DNA of 64,000 bases from Catenuloplanes indicus (GTDB lineage: Bacteria; Actinomycetota; Actinomycetes; Mycobacteriales; Micromonosporaceae), in contig NZ_JAUSUZ010000001.1 of NCBI RefSeq assembly GCF_030813715.1, forward strand, positions 9,034,501 to 9,098,500, in the 5' to 3' direction. Below are positions 18,800 to 28,596 of the stretch, in pieces. Below the pieces are notes generated by a model, which saw only the letters and a list, made by a program, of their open reading frames with translations, was not told the DNA's origin and did no database searches. The number at the start of each line of letters is the position of its first letter. The stretch's first letter is position 1. Position numbers and translations under genes: made by a program.

Positions 18800-21619
18800 G
18801 TGCTCGTTCTGCTGGTGATTCACGCCGTTGTGGCCGCCGCCGCGCCGTGGCTGGTGCGCGCGATCGGTGGACGTGGTCTCTACCTGGTCGCGCTGGCGCC
18901 CGCGGGTGCCGCGCTCTGGGCCGCGACGCAGACCGGGCGCACCGCCGCCGAGACGATCGAGTGGATCCCGCAGCTCGGGCTGGAGCTGGCGTTCCGGCTG
19001 AACGCGCTGTCCTGGCTGCTGGTGCTGCTGGTCGGCGGCGTCGGCGCGCTGGTGCTGGCCTACTCCGCCCACTACTTCGGCGACCGTGCCGAGCAGGCGC
19101 GGCACGCGGGCCTGCTGGTCGCGTTCGCCGGTGCGATGCTCGGGCTGGTGCTCGCGGACGACCTGCTGCTGCTCTACGTGTTCTGGGAGCTGACCAGCGT
19201 CCTGTCGTACCTGCTGATCGCGAACGACCCGGGCCGGCGGGCCGCCCGCCGCGCGGCCATGCAGGCGCTACTGGTCACCACGCTCGGCGGTCTCGCCATG
19301 CTGGTCGGCATCGTCATGCTCGGCACCGGCACCGGCACGCACCGGTGGTCGCAGCTGGCGCAGGACCCGCCGGCCGGTGCATGGGGCACGGCCGCGGTCG
19401 TGCTGATCCTGGCCGGTGCGCTGGCGAAGTCCGCGATCCTGCCGTTCGGCGCGTGGCTGCCGGCCGCGATGGCCGCACCCACACCGGTCAGCGCGTACCT
19501 GCACGCGGCCGCGATGGTCAAGGCGGGCGTGTTCCTCGTCGCGCTGCTCGCGCCCGCGTTCGCCGGTGTGCTCGCCTGGCAGCTGCTCACGGTCGGCGCC
19601 GGCCTGGCCACGCTCCTGCTGGCCGGCCTCGCCGCACTACGCCAGCACGACCTGAAACTGCTGCTGGCCTACGGTACGGTCAGCCAGCTGGGCCTGCTGG
19701 TCGCCGTGCTGGGCGCCGGCACCCGCGCCGCCGCGCTGGCCGGCCTGACGCTGCTGCTCGCGCACGCGCTGTTCAAGTCCGCGCTGTTCCTCACGGTCGG
19801 CGCGGTCGATCACGCCACCGGCACCCGCGACCTGCGGGCGCTGTCCGGCCTCGGCAAGCGGCTGCCGGTGCTGGCGGTCGCGGCCACGCTCGCGGCCGCG
19901 TCCATGGCCGGTGTGCCGCCGCTGCTCGGCTTCCTCGGCAAGGAGGCGATGTTCGCCGCGTTCGCCACCGGCGAGCCCGCGGACACGCTCGCGCTGATCG
20001 CGATGGTCGCCGGCGCCTCTCTCACGGTCGCCTACAGCCTGCGCTTCCTCTGGGGCGCCTTCGGCACCAAGAACATCGGGACCACCACGACGACGGTCCA
20101 CGCTCCCGGCCCCGGCCTGCTCGCCGCCCCGGTGCTGCTCGGCCTGGTCGGACTCGCGGGCGGCCTGGCCGCGCCGACCGTGGAGCGCGCACTCACCACG
20201 TACCCCCGGGGGCTTGCGGGGTTCGAGGTGCATCTGGCGCTCTGGCACGGGCTGAGCCTGCCGCTGGGACTGACCGTGCTGGCGATCGTGGCGGGCGCGG
20301 GGATCTTCCGGCTCACCCGCGATCGTACCCACGCGGAGGACCGGATCAGCGCCGGCGCCTGGGTCTACGAGCGGTCGCTGCGCGGCGTCGACCGGCTCTC
20401 CGTCGAGCTGACCGGCGCCACCCAGCGCGGTTCGCTGCCCGTGCACCTCGGCGTGATTCTGGTCGTGCTGGTGGTGATCGCCGGGACCGCGCTGGTGGCC
20501 GGCGCACCGTGGCCCACGGACTACCGCGTCTGGGACACGCCGTTGCAGGCGGTCGCCGGGGTCGCGATCGTCGCGGCCGCGATCGGCGCGGTCCGGGCGC
20601 AGCGGCGGCTGGCCGCGTTCGTGCTGGCCGGTGTCGCGGGCTACGCCGTGTCGGTACTGTTCATCCTGCACGGCGCGCCGGATCTGGCGCTCACCCAGGC
20701 GCTGGTCGAGACGGCCAGCATCGTGATGGCCGTGCTGGTGCTGCGCCGGCTGCCGGCGAAGTTCTCCGAGCGTCCGCTGCGCGTCTCCCGGCACTGGCGG
20801 GTCGTGCTCGGCGTGGCGGTCGGGCTGGCCGCGGCCGGGATGGCCTTCGTGGCCGGTGGCGGCCGGGTGGCCGCACCGATCTCGGCGGGCTTCCCGGAGC
20901 TGTCGGTCAGCTACGGCGGCGGCACGAACATCGTGAACGTGATCCTGGTCGACATCCGCGCCTGGGACACGATGGGTGAGATCTCGGTGCTGGTGGTGGC
21001 CGCGACCGGCGTCGCCAGCCTGATCTTCCAGCGCACGTCCGCGCTGCGCCGCCGTGCCGAGACGCCGGCGCCGAAACGGCCGCCGCTGACGGTGTGGACC
21101 GGCAAGGAGGACAGCGTGATCCTTCGGGTCGTCACCCGGCTTATCTTCCACACGATCGTGCTGTTCTCGGTGTACCTGCTGCTCTCCGGCCACAACGCGC
21201 CGGGCGGCGGGTTCGCCGGTGGGCTGGTCGCGGCGCTCGCGCTGACCGTGCGCTACCTGGCCGGCGGGCGCCGCGAGCTGAACCGGGCCGCGCCGGTCGA
21301 CGCGGGCGCGGTGCTCGGCACCGGGCTGCTGATCGCGGTCGGCACCGGCGTGACCGCGATGTTCCTCGGCGGGCAGGTGCTGCAGACCGCGATCGTGGAC
21401 ATCCACGCACCGGTGCTCGGTGACCTGCACGTCGCCACGTCCACGATCTTCGACGTGGGTGTCTACCTGATCGTCATCGGGCTCGTGCTGGACATCCTGC
21501 GCAGCCTCGGTGCGGAGCCGCAGGAGCCGCGGGGGCCGCAGGAGTCACCGCTGGAAGAGGAATCAGATCAAGACGTTGCCCAGCAGCAAGATCAAGATCG
21601 GGAGAAGGTGACCGCGTGA
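18800..21619 (+). CDS. mnhA: Mnh/Mrp Na+/H+ antiporter subunit A, fused to an MnhB domain
   Basis: About 939 residues from the GTG at 18800; the frame is open back to 18737, but the upstream part lacks a membrane segment. This is the large NuoL-like subunit with many transmembrane helices. Conserved proton-path regions are visible, such as FWELTSVLSYLLIAN, GALAKSAILPFGAWLPAAM and APTPVSAYLHAAAMVKAGVF. The C-terminal part carries a DUF4040-like stretch (ILHGAPDLALTQALVETASIV) and then an MnhB domain (VLFSVYLLLSGHNAPGGGFAGG), so subunit B is fused and no separate mnhB exists. The extreme C-terminus is a charged, Gln/Glu/Asp-rich tail. mnhC starts at a GTG overlapping its stop. Confidence 0.95.
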   Translation: MLVLLVIHAVVAAAAPWLVRAIGGRGLYLVALAPAGAALWAATQTGRTAAETIEWIPQLGLELAFRLNALSWLLVLLVGGVGALVLAYSAHYFGDRAEQARHAGLLVAFAGAMLGLVLADDLLLLYVFWELTSVLSYLLIANDPGRRAARRAAMQALLVTTLGGLAMLVGIVMLGTGTGTHRWSQLAQDPPAGAWGTAAVVLILAGALAKSAILPFGAWLPAAMAAPTPVSAYLHAAAMVKAGVFLVALLAPAFAGVLAWQLLTVGAGLATLLLAGLAALRQHDLKLLLAYGTVSQLGLLVAVLGAGTRAAALAGLTLLLAHALFKSALFLTVGAVDHATGTRDLRALSGLGKRLPVLAVAATLAAASMAGVPPLLGFLGKEAMFAAFATGEPADTLALIAMVAGASLTVAYSLRFLWGAFGTKNIGTTTTTVHAPGPGLLAAPVLLGLVGLAGGLAAPTVERALTTYPRGLAGFEVHLALWHGLSLPLGLTVLAIVAGAGIFRLTRDRTHAEDRISAGAWVYERSLRGVDRLSVELTGATQRGSLPVHLGVILVVLVVIAGTALVAGAPWPTDYRVWDTPLQAVAGVAIVAAAIGAVRAQRRLAAFVLAGVAGYAVSVLFILHGAPDLALTQALVETASIVMAVLVLRRLPAKFSERPLRVSRHWRVVLGVAVGLAAAGMAFVAGGGRVAAPISAGFPELSVSYGGGTNIVNVILVDIRAWDTMGEISVLVVAATGVASLIFQRTSALRRRAETPAPKRPPLTVWTGKEDSVILRVVTRLIFHTIVLFSVYLLLSGHNAPGGGFAGGLVAALALTVRYLAGGRRELNRAAPVDAGAVLGTGLLIAVGTGVTAMFLGGQVLQTAIVDIHAPVLGDLHVATSTIFDVGVYLIVIGLVLDILRSLGAEPQEPRGPQESPLEEESDQDVAQQQDQDREKVTA

Positions 21620-22035
21620 CCCCCAACCTCGTGTACATCGTGCTCGTCGGCGTGCTCTTCGCGGCCGGCGTGGTGCTGCTGCTGGAACGCAGCCTGACCC
21701 GCATCCTGGTCGGCGTCATCCTGCTCGGCCACGGCGCGAACGTGCTCATCCTGTCCGGCGGCACGGCCGGCGGCACGCCGATCGTCGGCACGGTCCCGGC
21801 GGAGGAGATGAGCGATCCGCTGCCGCAGGCCATGATCCTGACCGCCATCGTGATCACCCTGGCGGTGACCGCGTTCCTGCTCGCGCTCGCGTACCGCAGC
21901 CGGGACATCACCGGCCACGACGAGGTCCAGGACGACGCCGAGGACCGCCGGATCGTGGTGCTCGCCGAGCGCGACGACGTCCAGGTCGGCGACGACCAGG
22001 ACCAGGACCAGGCCACCCCGGCGGTACGGGCATGA
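21616..22035 (+). CDS. mnhC: Mnh antiporter subunit C (NuoK-like)
   Basis: 139 residues. Three transmembrane helices with the NuoK/MnhC signature: LVGVLFAAGVVLLLERSLTRILVGVILLGHGANVLIL spans the first two, and PLPQAMILTAIVITLAVTAF the third. A 45-residue acidic C-terminal tail (rich in Asp, Glu and Gln) extends past the usual end of about 110-115 residues. The GTG start overlaps the mnhA stop by 4 nt, and its own stop overlaps the mnhD start, implying coupled translation and fixed stoichiometry. Confidence 0.94.
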   Translation: MTPNLVYIVLVGVLFAAGVVLLLERSLTRILVGVILLGHGANVLILSGGTAGGTPIVGTVPAEEMSDPLPQAMILTAIVITLAVTAFLLALAYRSRDITGHDEVQDDAEDRRIVVLAERDDVQVGDDQDQDQATPAVRA

Positions 22036-23714
22036 CGTTCCTGGTACCGCTGCCGGTCGTCGTCCCGCTGCTCGGCGCGGCCGTCACGCTGCTGCTCACC
22101 CGGCGCCCGCGCGCCCAGCGGACGGTCAGCCTGACCGCGCTCTCCACCACGCTGATCGTGTCCCTCGCGCTGCTGGTGCTCGCCACGCAGGACGGCGCGC
22201 TCGCGGTCGCGGTCGGCGGCTGGGGGCCGCTCGGCATCGTGCTGGTCGCGGACCAGCTGGCCGCGCTGATGCTGGTGGTGTCGTCCGCGGTGACGCTGTG
22301 CGTGCTGATCTACTCGATCGGGCAGGGCATGGTCGACGGCGTGGAGGACACGCCGCTGTCCGTCTACCACCCCACGTACCTGATCCTCACCGCGGGCGTG
22401 ACCAACGCGTTCCTGTCCGGGGACCTGTTCAACCTCTACGTCGGCTTCGAGATCCTGCTGGTCGCGTCGTACGTGCTGCTCACGCTGGGCAGCACGGAGA
22501 ACCGGATCCGCGCGGGTACGACGTACGTGGTGGTCTCGCTGCTGTCGTCGTTGATCTTCCTGACCGCGCTCGGCCTGGTCTATGCGGCGACCGGCACGCT
22601 CAACATGGCGCAGCTGGTGACGCGCCTGGACGCGCTGCCGGACAACCTGCGCCTGGTGCTGCAGGGCATGCTGCTGCTCGCGTTCGGCATCAAGGCCGCG
22701 GTCTTCCCGCTGTCCTCCTGGCTGCCGGACAGCTACCCGACCGCGCCCGCGCCGGTCACCGCGGTCTTCGCCGGGCTGCTCACCAAGGTCGGCGTGTACG
22801 CGATCATCCGGACCGAGACGCTGCTGTTCCCGGAGGGGCGGGTGGCGGACCTGCTGCTGGTCGTGGCGCTGCTGACCATGGTGGTCGGCATCCTCGGCGC
22901 GGTCGCGCAGTCGGACATCAAGCGCCTGCTGTCCTTCACGCTGATCAGTCACATCGGCTACCTGCTGCTCGGCATCGGGCTGGCCACACCGGCCGGCCTG
23001 TCCGCGTCGATCTTCTACACCGCGCACCACATCGTCGTGCAGACCACGTTGTTCCTGGTCGCGGGCCTGATCGAGATGCGTGGCGGCTCGACCGCGCTGG
23101 ACCGGCTGGGCGGGCTCGCCCGGCTGTCGCCGATCCTCGGCCTGCTGTTCCTGGTACCGGCGCTGAACCTGGCCGGCATCCCGCCGTTCTCCGGCTTCCT
23201 CGGCAAGGTCGGGCTGTTCCAGGCCGCGGCCGGCGTGGGCGGGTGGCTGGCCTGGGCCCTGGTCGCCGGCGGCGCGATCACCAGCCTGCTGACGCTGTAC
23301 GCGGTCGCGCGCGTGTGGAACCTGGCGTTCTGGCGTAACCCGAACCCGGCGATGCCCGGCGTCGCGCCGGACGAGGTGAACCCGGTCGACCGCGTGCCCG
23401 CGGTCACGCTGTCCGTCACCGGCCGGTCGGTACCGGTCTCCGCGGGCGACGAACGTGGCGCGTACGCCGCGGGGCGTACGGTCGCGCCGCGGTCGTCCGC
23501 CGTACCGCTGGATGATCGTGATGCGGCGGACGAGTCCGCGGTGCGCCTGCCCGGGATGATGGTCGGCCCGACGATCGCGCTGGTCGCGCTCGGCACGGCG
23601 CTGACCGTGGCGGCCGGGCCGCTGTTCAGCATCGCGGCCACGTCCGCGGCAGACCTGATCGGACGCGACGCGTACGTGCGGACCGTCGCCGACCTGCCGG
23701 AGGTGGGGGAGTGA
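22032..23714 (+). CDS. mnhD: Mnh antiporter subunit D (NuoN-like)
   Basis: 560 residues with about 14 transmembrane helices. Family motifs include NLYVGFEILLVASYVLL (with the conserved Glu), FGIKAAVFPLSSWLPDSYPTAP (conserved Lys) and NLAGIPPFSGFLGKVGLF. A hydrophilic insertion of about 85 residues lies near residues 440-525, before the last helix. The start overlaps mnhC and the stop overlaps mnhE, each by 4 nt. Confidence 0.95.
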   Translation: MTFLVPLPVVVPLLGAAVTLLLTRRPRAQRTVSLTALSTTLIVSLALLVLATQDGALAVAVGGWGPLGIVLVADQLAALMLVVSSAVTLCVLIYSIGQGMVDGVEDTPLSVYHPTYLILTAGVTNAFLSGDLFNLYVGFEILLVASYVLLTLGSTENRIRAGTTYVVVSLLSSLIFLTALGLVYAATGTLNMAQLVTRLDALPDNLRLVLQGMLLLAFGIKAAVFPLSSWLPDSYPTAPAPVTAVFAGLLTKVGVYAIIRTETLLFPEGRVADLLLVVALLTMVVGILGAVAQSDIKRLLSFTLISHIGYLLLGIGLATPAGLSASIFYTAHHIVVQTTLFLVAGLIEMRGGSTALDRLGGLARLSPILGLLFLVPALNLAGIPPFSGFLGKVGLFQAAAGVGGWLAWALVAGGAITSLLTLYAVARVWNLAFWRNPNPAMPGVAPDEVNPVDRVPAVTLSVTGRSVPVSAGDERGAYAAGRTVAPRSSAVPLDDRDAADESAVRLPGMMVGPTIALVALGTALTVAAGPLFSIAATSAADLIGRDAYVRTVADLPEVGE

Positions 23715-24562
23715 GGCGTGCGACGCTGCTCGAACGCGCGGTGGCCGTGGCCGGCATGGTGGCGGTCTGGCTGCTGCTATGGGGCAACGCCGGCCCGTTC
23801 ACGATCCTCGGCGGCGTGGTGGTCGCGATCCTGGCGCTGACGATGTTCCCGCTGCCGTCCGTGCCGTTCGGCGGCCGGATCAGCGTGGCCGGGATCGTGC
23901 TGTTCGCCGCCTGCTTCCTGCGCGACCTGCTGCTGGCCAGTGTGCAGGTCGCGTGGCTGGCGATCCGGCCCGGCCGGGTGCCGGCCAGCGCGATCATCGC
24001 GGTGCCGCTGCGGGCCGGGACCGACCTGCACATCACGCTGACCGCGGCCGCGCTGTCCCTGATCCCCGGCAGCCTGATCGTGGAGGCCGACCGGGCCCGG
24101 GCGATCCTGTACGTGCACGTCATCGGCGTGTCCACCGCGGAGGACGTGGAGCGGGCGCGCGCGGCCGTGATCCGCCTGGAGACGCGGATCCTGCACGCCA
24201 CGGGCGTGCCGCGGACGACCGGCGCGGGCGAGCCGGCCGTGCCTGCTCCGGCCGGTGCCACGGCCGTCCATGTTGACGACATGAGTCATGTTGACGGTGC
24301 GCCGTCAACTCATGCTGCCGGTGCGCTGGCAACTCAGGGTGCCGGCGCGTCGGCACGTGCCGACGGCGCGTCGGTACACCGTGACGACGCGACCGGTCGC
24401 GTCGGCGGCCGGCCCGGTTCCGGTGCGGCCCGGGCGACCCCGGGTGAGAAGGCGGGCCGGCGTTTCGGCGCCGGGCGCGACGTCCAGGCGCGGCGGGTGA
24501 CCCCGGCCGCCGAACCGGTGATCGACACCGAGGTCCGCACCGACGAGGAGGAGCGCGCATGA
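23711..24562 (+). CDS. mnhE: Mnh antiporter subunit E with long disordered C-terminal extension
   Basis: 283 residues, longer than the usual 160-200. Residues 1-165 are the MnhE domain (LLWGNAGPFTILGGVVVAIL, then PLRAGTDLHITLTAAALSLIPGSLIVE). The remaining 115 residues are Ala/Gly/His/Asp-rich with no domain and contain a locally repetitive stretch encoded around 24265-24350. It starts with GTG overlapping the mnhD stop; its stop overlaps mnhF. Confidence 0.93.
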   Translation: MRRATLLERAVAVAGMVAVWLLLWGNAGPFTILGGVVVAILALTMFPLPSVPFGGRISVAGIVLFAACFLRDLLLASVQVAWLAIRPGRVPASAIIAVPLRAGTDLHITLTAAALSLIPGSLIVEADRARAILYVHVIGVSTAEDVERARAAVIRLETRILHATGVPRTTGAGEPAVPAPAGATAVHVDDMSHVDGAPSTHAAGALATQGAGASARADGASVHRDDATGRVGGRPGSGAARATPGEKAGRRFGAGRDVQARRVTPAAEPVIDTEVRTDEEERA

Positions 24563-24903
24563 CCGTCTCCGGCGTGATCCTGACCCTGCTGCTCTGCGCG
24601 GCCGCCGGGCTGACGCTCTACCGGATCCTGCGCGGGCCGGCCGTGCTCGACCGGGTGATCGCGACCGACGTGCTGCTCGCGGTCGTGGTGGCCGCGATCG
24701 CCGCGGAGGCCGCGCTCAGCCGGGACGCGACCGCGCTGCCGGTGCTGGTGGTGCTGTCCATCCTCGGCTTCGTCGGCTCGGTCAGCGTGGCCCGCCTCGG
24801 CTCGTCCACCGCCGAGCCGGACACCGCCGCGTCCGCCGCGGCCGCGCAGTCCGACACCGATCCGGCCGCGCTGAACGTCCCGGCCCACGGAGGCCGGTCA
24901 TGA
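24559..24903 (+). CDS. mnhF: Mnh antiporter subunit F
   Basis: 114 residues, three transmembrane helices with the MnhF signature LTLYRILRGPAVLDRVIATDVLLAVVVA. A short Ala/Asp/Ser-rich tail follows the third helix. Four-nucleotide overlaps link it to mnhE and mnhG. Confidence 0.94.
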   Translation: MTVSGVILTLLLCAAAGLTLYRILRGPAVLDRVIATDVLLAVVVAAIAAEAALSRDATALPVLVVLSILGFVGSVSVARLGSSTAEPDTAASAAAAQSDTDPAALNVPAHGGRS

Positions 24904-25238
24904 TCGACGTCATCGCGGTCGTCCTGATGATCGGCGGCGCGCTGCTCTGCCTCGCCGCCGGTATCGCGCTGCTCCGCTTCCCCGACCTGCTCAGCCGCAT
25001 GCACGCCACCGCGAAACCCCAGGTCCTCGGCCTGCTGCTGATCCTGATCGGCTGCGGCCTGCGGTTGCGCGACCCGGTCGACGTGACCACGCTGGTGCTC
25101 GTCGCCGTGTTCCAGCTGGCCACCGCGCCGGTCGCCGCGCACATGGTGGCCCGCTCCGCCTACCGCACCAACCGTTTCCGCGCAGACCTGCTCGTCGTGG
25201 ACGAACTCGCCCCCGCCATCGACACACCCCAGCAGTGA
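24900..25238 (+). CDS. mnhG: Mnh antiporter subunit G
   Basis: 112 residues, three transmembrane helices. The MnhG motif LLRFPDLLSRMHATAKPQVLGLLLILIGCGL is split across the second helix and the loop before it. It is the last gene of the antiporter operon; two hairpins follow its stop. Confidence 0.94.
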   Translation: MIDVIAVVLMIGGALLCLAAGIALLRFPDLLSRMHATAKPQVLGLLLILIGCGLRLRDPVDVTTLVLVAVFQLATAPVAAHMVARSAYRTNRFRADLLVVDELAPAIDTPQQ

Positions 25239-25240
25239 CC

Positions 25241-25335
25241 GGTGCGGAAGGGGCAACGGCCCGGCCCGGGCCGGTTCCGCACCACCGGCCCGGGTGCCCG
25301 GCACGCTCCCCAGCGGGTGTGCCGGGCGCCCGGGC
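25241..25335 (+). terminator. Tandem hairpin terminator of the mnh operon
   Basis: The first hairpin (25241-25283) pairs ggtgcggaa with ttccgcacc, with further internal pairing. The second (25288-25335) pairs 17 nt arms with one mismatch and is followed by tgttt. It sits directly after the mnhG stop. Confidence 0.65.
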
Positions 25336-25351
25336 TGTTTGAATCGGGCGC

Positions 25352-25813
<462 letters not shown>

Positions 25814-25871
25814 CGCCGGCCGCGCGGTGCGGGCGCGCGGGCGCCCGCACCGCGTACCCCCGGAAGGGGTG

Positions 25872-26660
25872 TCAGGGTGTGGTCAGGAAGTCCAGTGTGA
25901 CCTGCGCGAACAGCGGCGAGTCGACCAGGTTGTAGTGGGTCAGGCCGGGCAGGATCGCCAGCGCGTGGCCGCCCTTCGGGCGGCCGGAGCCGTCCCAGCC
26001 GCCGTCCCGGACGCCGCCGTCGAGCAGCGCGAAGACCTCGGCGAAGTGGCTGACCGGGCACATGTCGGCGTCCGCCGCCACGATCAGCGTGGGCACCTGG
26101 AGACCGCGGACCTCCTCGGTGAAGTCGTAGTCGACCGCCATCGACTCGCCGATCTTGTCGAGCAGGCGCGGGAAGTCCTCCGGGCGCGGCGCGACGCGCT
26201 GGTACAGCTCGTACATCGGTGTGTCCTTCATGAACTCCACCGCGGCGCCGGTCACCTGGCCCTGCTGGGCGAGGATCTCCGGGTCGGTGGCGTCCCGGCG
26301 GATGCCGGCCGACGCGGCGACCAGACGGCCGACCTTGCCCGGGTGCCGGATCGCGAGTTGCAGCGCGACGCCGCCGCCGAGCGAGTAGCCGGCCACGTCC
26401 GGCCGGTCCAGCCCGAGGTGGTCGATGAGCGCGGCGATGTCGTCCGCCATCGTGCGGACGTCGATCGGCCGGTCGATGTCCGCGGTCCGGCCGTGGCCCT
26501 GCAGGTCCGGCAGGATGACACGGTGCCGCGCGGTCAGCGCCGGCAGGATCGCCCCGAACATCTCGCCGCTGCCGAGACCGCCGTGCAACAGGACCAGCGG
26601 GCTGCCCTCGCCGATCTCCTCGAAGTACAGGTTGATGCCGTTGACCTCGGCGTACGTCAT
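25872..26660 (-). CDS. Alpha/beta hydrolase
   Basis: 262 residues with a complete alpha/beta hydrolase pattern: NLYFEEIGEGSPLVLLHGGLG (oxyanion-hole HGG), the nucleophile elbow VAGYSLGGGVA (G-x-S-x-G), LIVAADADMCP as the acid-loop region and a late GGHALAILPGLTHY providing the catalytic His. The substrate is unknown. A strong gaggagg lies 6-8 nt upstream of the ATG at 26660. It is divergent from an ECF sigma factor gene with 86 bp between starts, a pairing seen for SigG-type sigma factors, so co-regulation is plausible. Confidence 0.92.
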   Translation of the reverse strand: MTYAEVNGINLYFEEIGEGSPLVLLHGGLGSGEMFGAILPALTARHRVILPDLQGHGRTADIDRPIDVRTMADDIAALIDHLGLDRPDVAGYSLGGGVALQLAIRHPGKVGRLVAASAGIRRDATDPEILAQQGQVTGAAVEFMKDTPMYELYQRVAPRPEDFPRLLDKIGESMAVDYDFTEEVRGLQVPTLIVAADADMCPVSHFAEVFALLDGGVRDGGWDGSGRPKGGHALAILPGLTHYNLVDSPLFAQVTLDFLTTP

Positions 26661-26732
26661 GTGATGCCTCCTCGTGAACGCTGTCTACACGTCTAGGACC
26701 GGGCGGATGCCGCAGACTCATCGGCCCGCGGA

Positions 26733-26738
26733 TAGATT
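26733..26738 (+). promoter_or_regulatory. Putative leaderless -10 box for the ECF sigma gene
   Basis: TAGATT ends 8 nt before the ATG at 26747 with no Shine-Dalgarno in between. Its -35 region is not clearly vegetative. Confidence 0.4.
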
Positions 26739-26746
26739 TCTCGTTC

Positions 26747-27688
26747 ATGACCGACGTGGTGACCGAGCTGGAGGCCTACCGGCCCGAGCTGACCGGGTAC
26801 TGCTACCGCATGCTGGGCTCCGCGTTCGAGGCCGACGACGCCGTGCAGGACACGATGGTCCGGGCCTGGCGCGGCTTCGACCGCTTCGAGGGACGGTCAG
26901 CGGTGCGATCGTGGCTCTACCGGATCGCCACGAACGTGTGCCTGAGCATGCTCACCGGCGCGCAGCGGCGCGTCCGCCCGATGGACCTCGGGCCGGCCGG
27001 CTCCGGGCACGCCACGTCACCGGGCGCTCCGCTCGCGGACGCCACCTGGCTCGGCCCGATCCCGGACGACCCGGCCGTGGTCGTCGCCGGGCGGGAGACC
27101 GTGCGGCTCGCGTTCGTCGCCGCGCTCCAGCACCTGCCGCCCCGCCAGCGCGCCGTGCTGATCCTGCGCGAGGTGCTGGCCTGGTCCGCCGCCGAGGTCG
27201 CCGACCTGCTCGACATGACCGTCGCCGGCGTCAACAGCGCGCTCCAGCGCGCCCGCGCCACGCTGGCCGGCACCACGCCCGGCGACGTCCGCACGGTCAC
27301 CGACACCGCGCAGAACGCGCTGCTCGACCGCTACGTGCGCGCGTTCGAGGCGTACGACATGGACGCGCTCACCGCGTTGCTGCACGAGGACGCGACGCTG
27401 TCCATGCCCCCGGTTCCGCTCTGGCTGCGCGGCCCGGCCGACATCCGCGCCTGGATGACCGGCACCGGCGCCGGGTGCCGCGGCTCCCGCCTCGTCCCGA
27501 TCACGATCAACGGCCTTCCCGGGTACGCCCAGTACCGTACGACCGGCCCGTGGTCGCTCATCGCCCTGGAGATCACTGACGGCCGGATCGCCGCGGTCAC
27601 GAACTTCCTCGACGTCGCGCGCCTGTTCCCCCGCTTCGGCCTGCCGATGACCGGGCCGGCCGGCTCCGGCGTGCCGTCCGTGAGCTGA
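26747..27688 (+). CDS. ECF RNA polymerase sigma factor of the SigG/SigJ type with SnoaL-like C-terminal domain
   Basis: 313 residues. Region 2 is at about residues 8-75 ([26 protein letters not shown], then [12 protein letters not shown]) and region 4 at about 125-180 ([40 protein letters not shown]). A SnoaL-like NTF2 domain fills residues 195-300 ([24 protein letters not shown]). ECF factors of this design have no classical anti-sigma factor and are thought to be controlled through the C-terminal domain. No anti-sigma gene is adjacent, in agreement. It is divergent from an alpha/beta hydrolase that may be its target. Confidence 0.92.
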   Translation: MTDVVTELEAYRPELTGYCYRMLGSAFEADDAVQDTMVRAWRGFDRFEGRSAVRSWLYRIATNVCLSMLTGAQRRVRPMDLGPAGSGHATSPGAPLADATWLGPIPDDPAVVVAGRETVRLAFVAALQHLPPRQRAVLILREVLAWSAAEVADLLDMTVAGVNSALQRARATLAGTTPGDVRTVTDTAQNALLDRYVRAFEAYDMDALTALLHEDATLSMPPVPLWLRGPADIRAWMTGTGAGCRGSRLVPITINGLPGYAQYRTTGPWSLIALEITDGRIAAVTNFLDVARLFPRFGLPMTGPAGSGVPSVS

Positions 27689-27805
27689 CGTCGGGAACGG
27701 AGACTCCGCGATGCTCCGGTCCGGCGTCGCCTGACGCACCGGCTGACCGCGGCATTGCGCGACGGCCGGCCGCGGCGTTGTGCATTAGCCGGTGCTGCGT
27801 GCGGG

Positions 27806-28528
27806 TCAGGCGTGGGTGAGCATGAAGGCGAGGAGGAAGCCCGCGCAGGTGACGATGCCGACCAGCGGGCCGGAGTATTTGACCGCGACCGGGACCATCG
27901 TGTCGGCCAGCATGGTGAGGATCGCGCCGGCCGCGAAGGCCTGCACCACCGCGATCGTGGCCGCGCCCGCGCCGCCGAGCAGCGCGTAACCGAGCGCGGC
28001 CGCCACGGCGGAGACGACGGCGACGCCGGCCCACAGGCCGAGGATCCAGCGCACGGACCGCCCGGACGCGCGCAGCCCGACCGCGGCGGACAGCGACTCC
28101 GGCACGTTGGACAGGAACACGCCGGCGACCACCGCGGTGCTGACCGCGCCGCCGCCGAGCAGCGAGACACCGATCGCGGCCGATTCCGGGATGCCGTCCA
28201 GCATCGCGCCGAGGACCAGCGCGAGCGCGGCGCCGCCGGCGTTCGCGGCCGGATGTTTGCGCCTGTCGCCGCCGCGCCGGTCGACGATCGCGTCCCCGGC
28301 GAAGAACGTGATCGCGCCGGCCAGGATGCCGATGCCGACCGGCACCGCACCCGCCTCGAGGAACGCCTCCTCGACCAGGTCGAACGAGACGGTGGAGATC
28401 AGCACACCGGCGCCGAACGCCATCACCACGCCGACCACCCGGTCCGGCACCGGCCGGACCATGCCGAGCACCGCGCCGACCAGCAGCGCGAACCCGCCGA
28501 CGAAACCCCAGAACGCCGCTTCCAGCAT
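27806..28528 (-). CDS. ZIP family metal transporter
   Basis: 240 residues with about eight transmembrane helices. The ZIP signature is in helices IV-V: LGAMLDGIPESAAIGVSLLGG (His replaced, DGIPE core kept) and FLSNVPESLSAAVGL. Members usually import divalent metals such as Zn2+, but the absence of His in the HNxPEG-type motif makes the substrate uncertain; annotation as a ZIP-like permease is safest. The ATG at 28528 is supported by a TAACAT box 7 nt upstream, a likely leaderless start. The frame is open to 29218, but that part is the shadow of the next gene. Confidence 0.87.
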   Translation of the reverse strand: MLEAAFWGFVGGFALLVGAVLGMVRPVPDRVVGVVMAFGAGVLISTVSFDLVEEAFLEAGAVPVGIGILAGAITFFAGDAIVDRRGGDRRKHPAANAGGAALALVLGAMLDGIPESAAIGVSLLGGGAVSTAVVAGVFLSNVPESLSAAVGLRASGRSVRWILGLWAGVAVVSAVAAALGYALLGGAGAATIAVVQAFAAGAILTMLADTMVPVAVKYSGPLVGIVTCAGFLLAFMLTHA

Positions 28529-28535
28529 CGGGCCG

Positions 28536-28541
28536 ATGTTA
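28536..28541 (-). promoter_or_regulatory. Putative leaderless -10 box for the ZIP gene
   Basis: On the minus strand TAACAT ends 7 nt before the ATG at 28528. Confidence 0.45.
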
Positions 28542-28596
28542 GTCCGCCGCGGGTGGGTCCGCCCGTCGAGCGCCGGCGCGGTTCGTGCCCAGCGGG

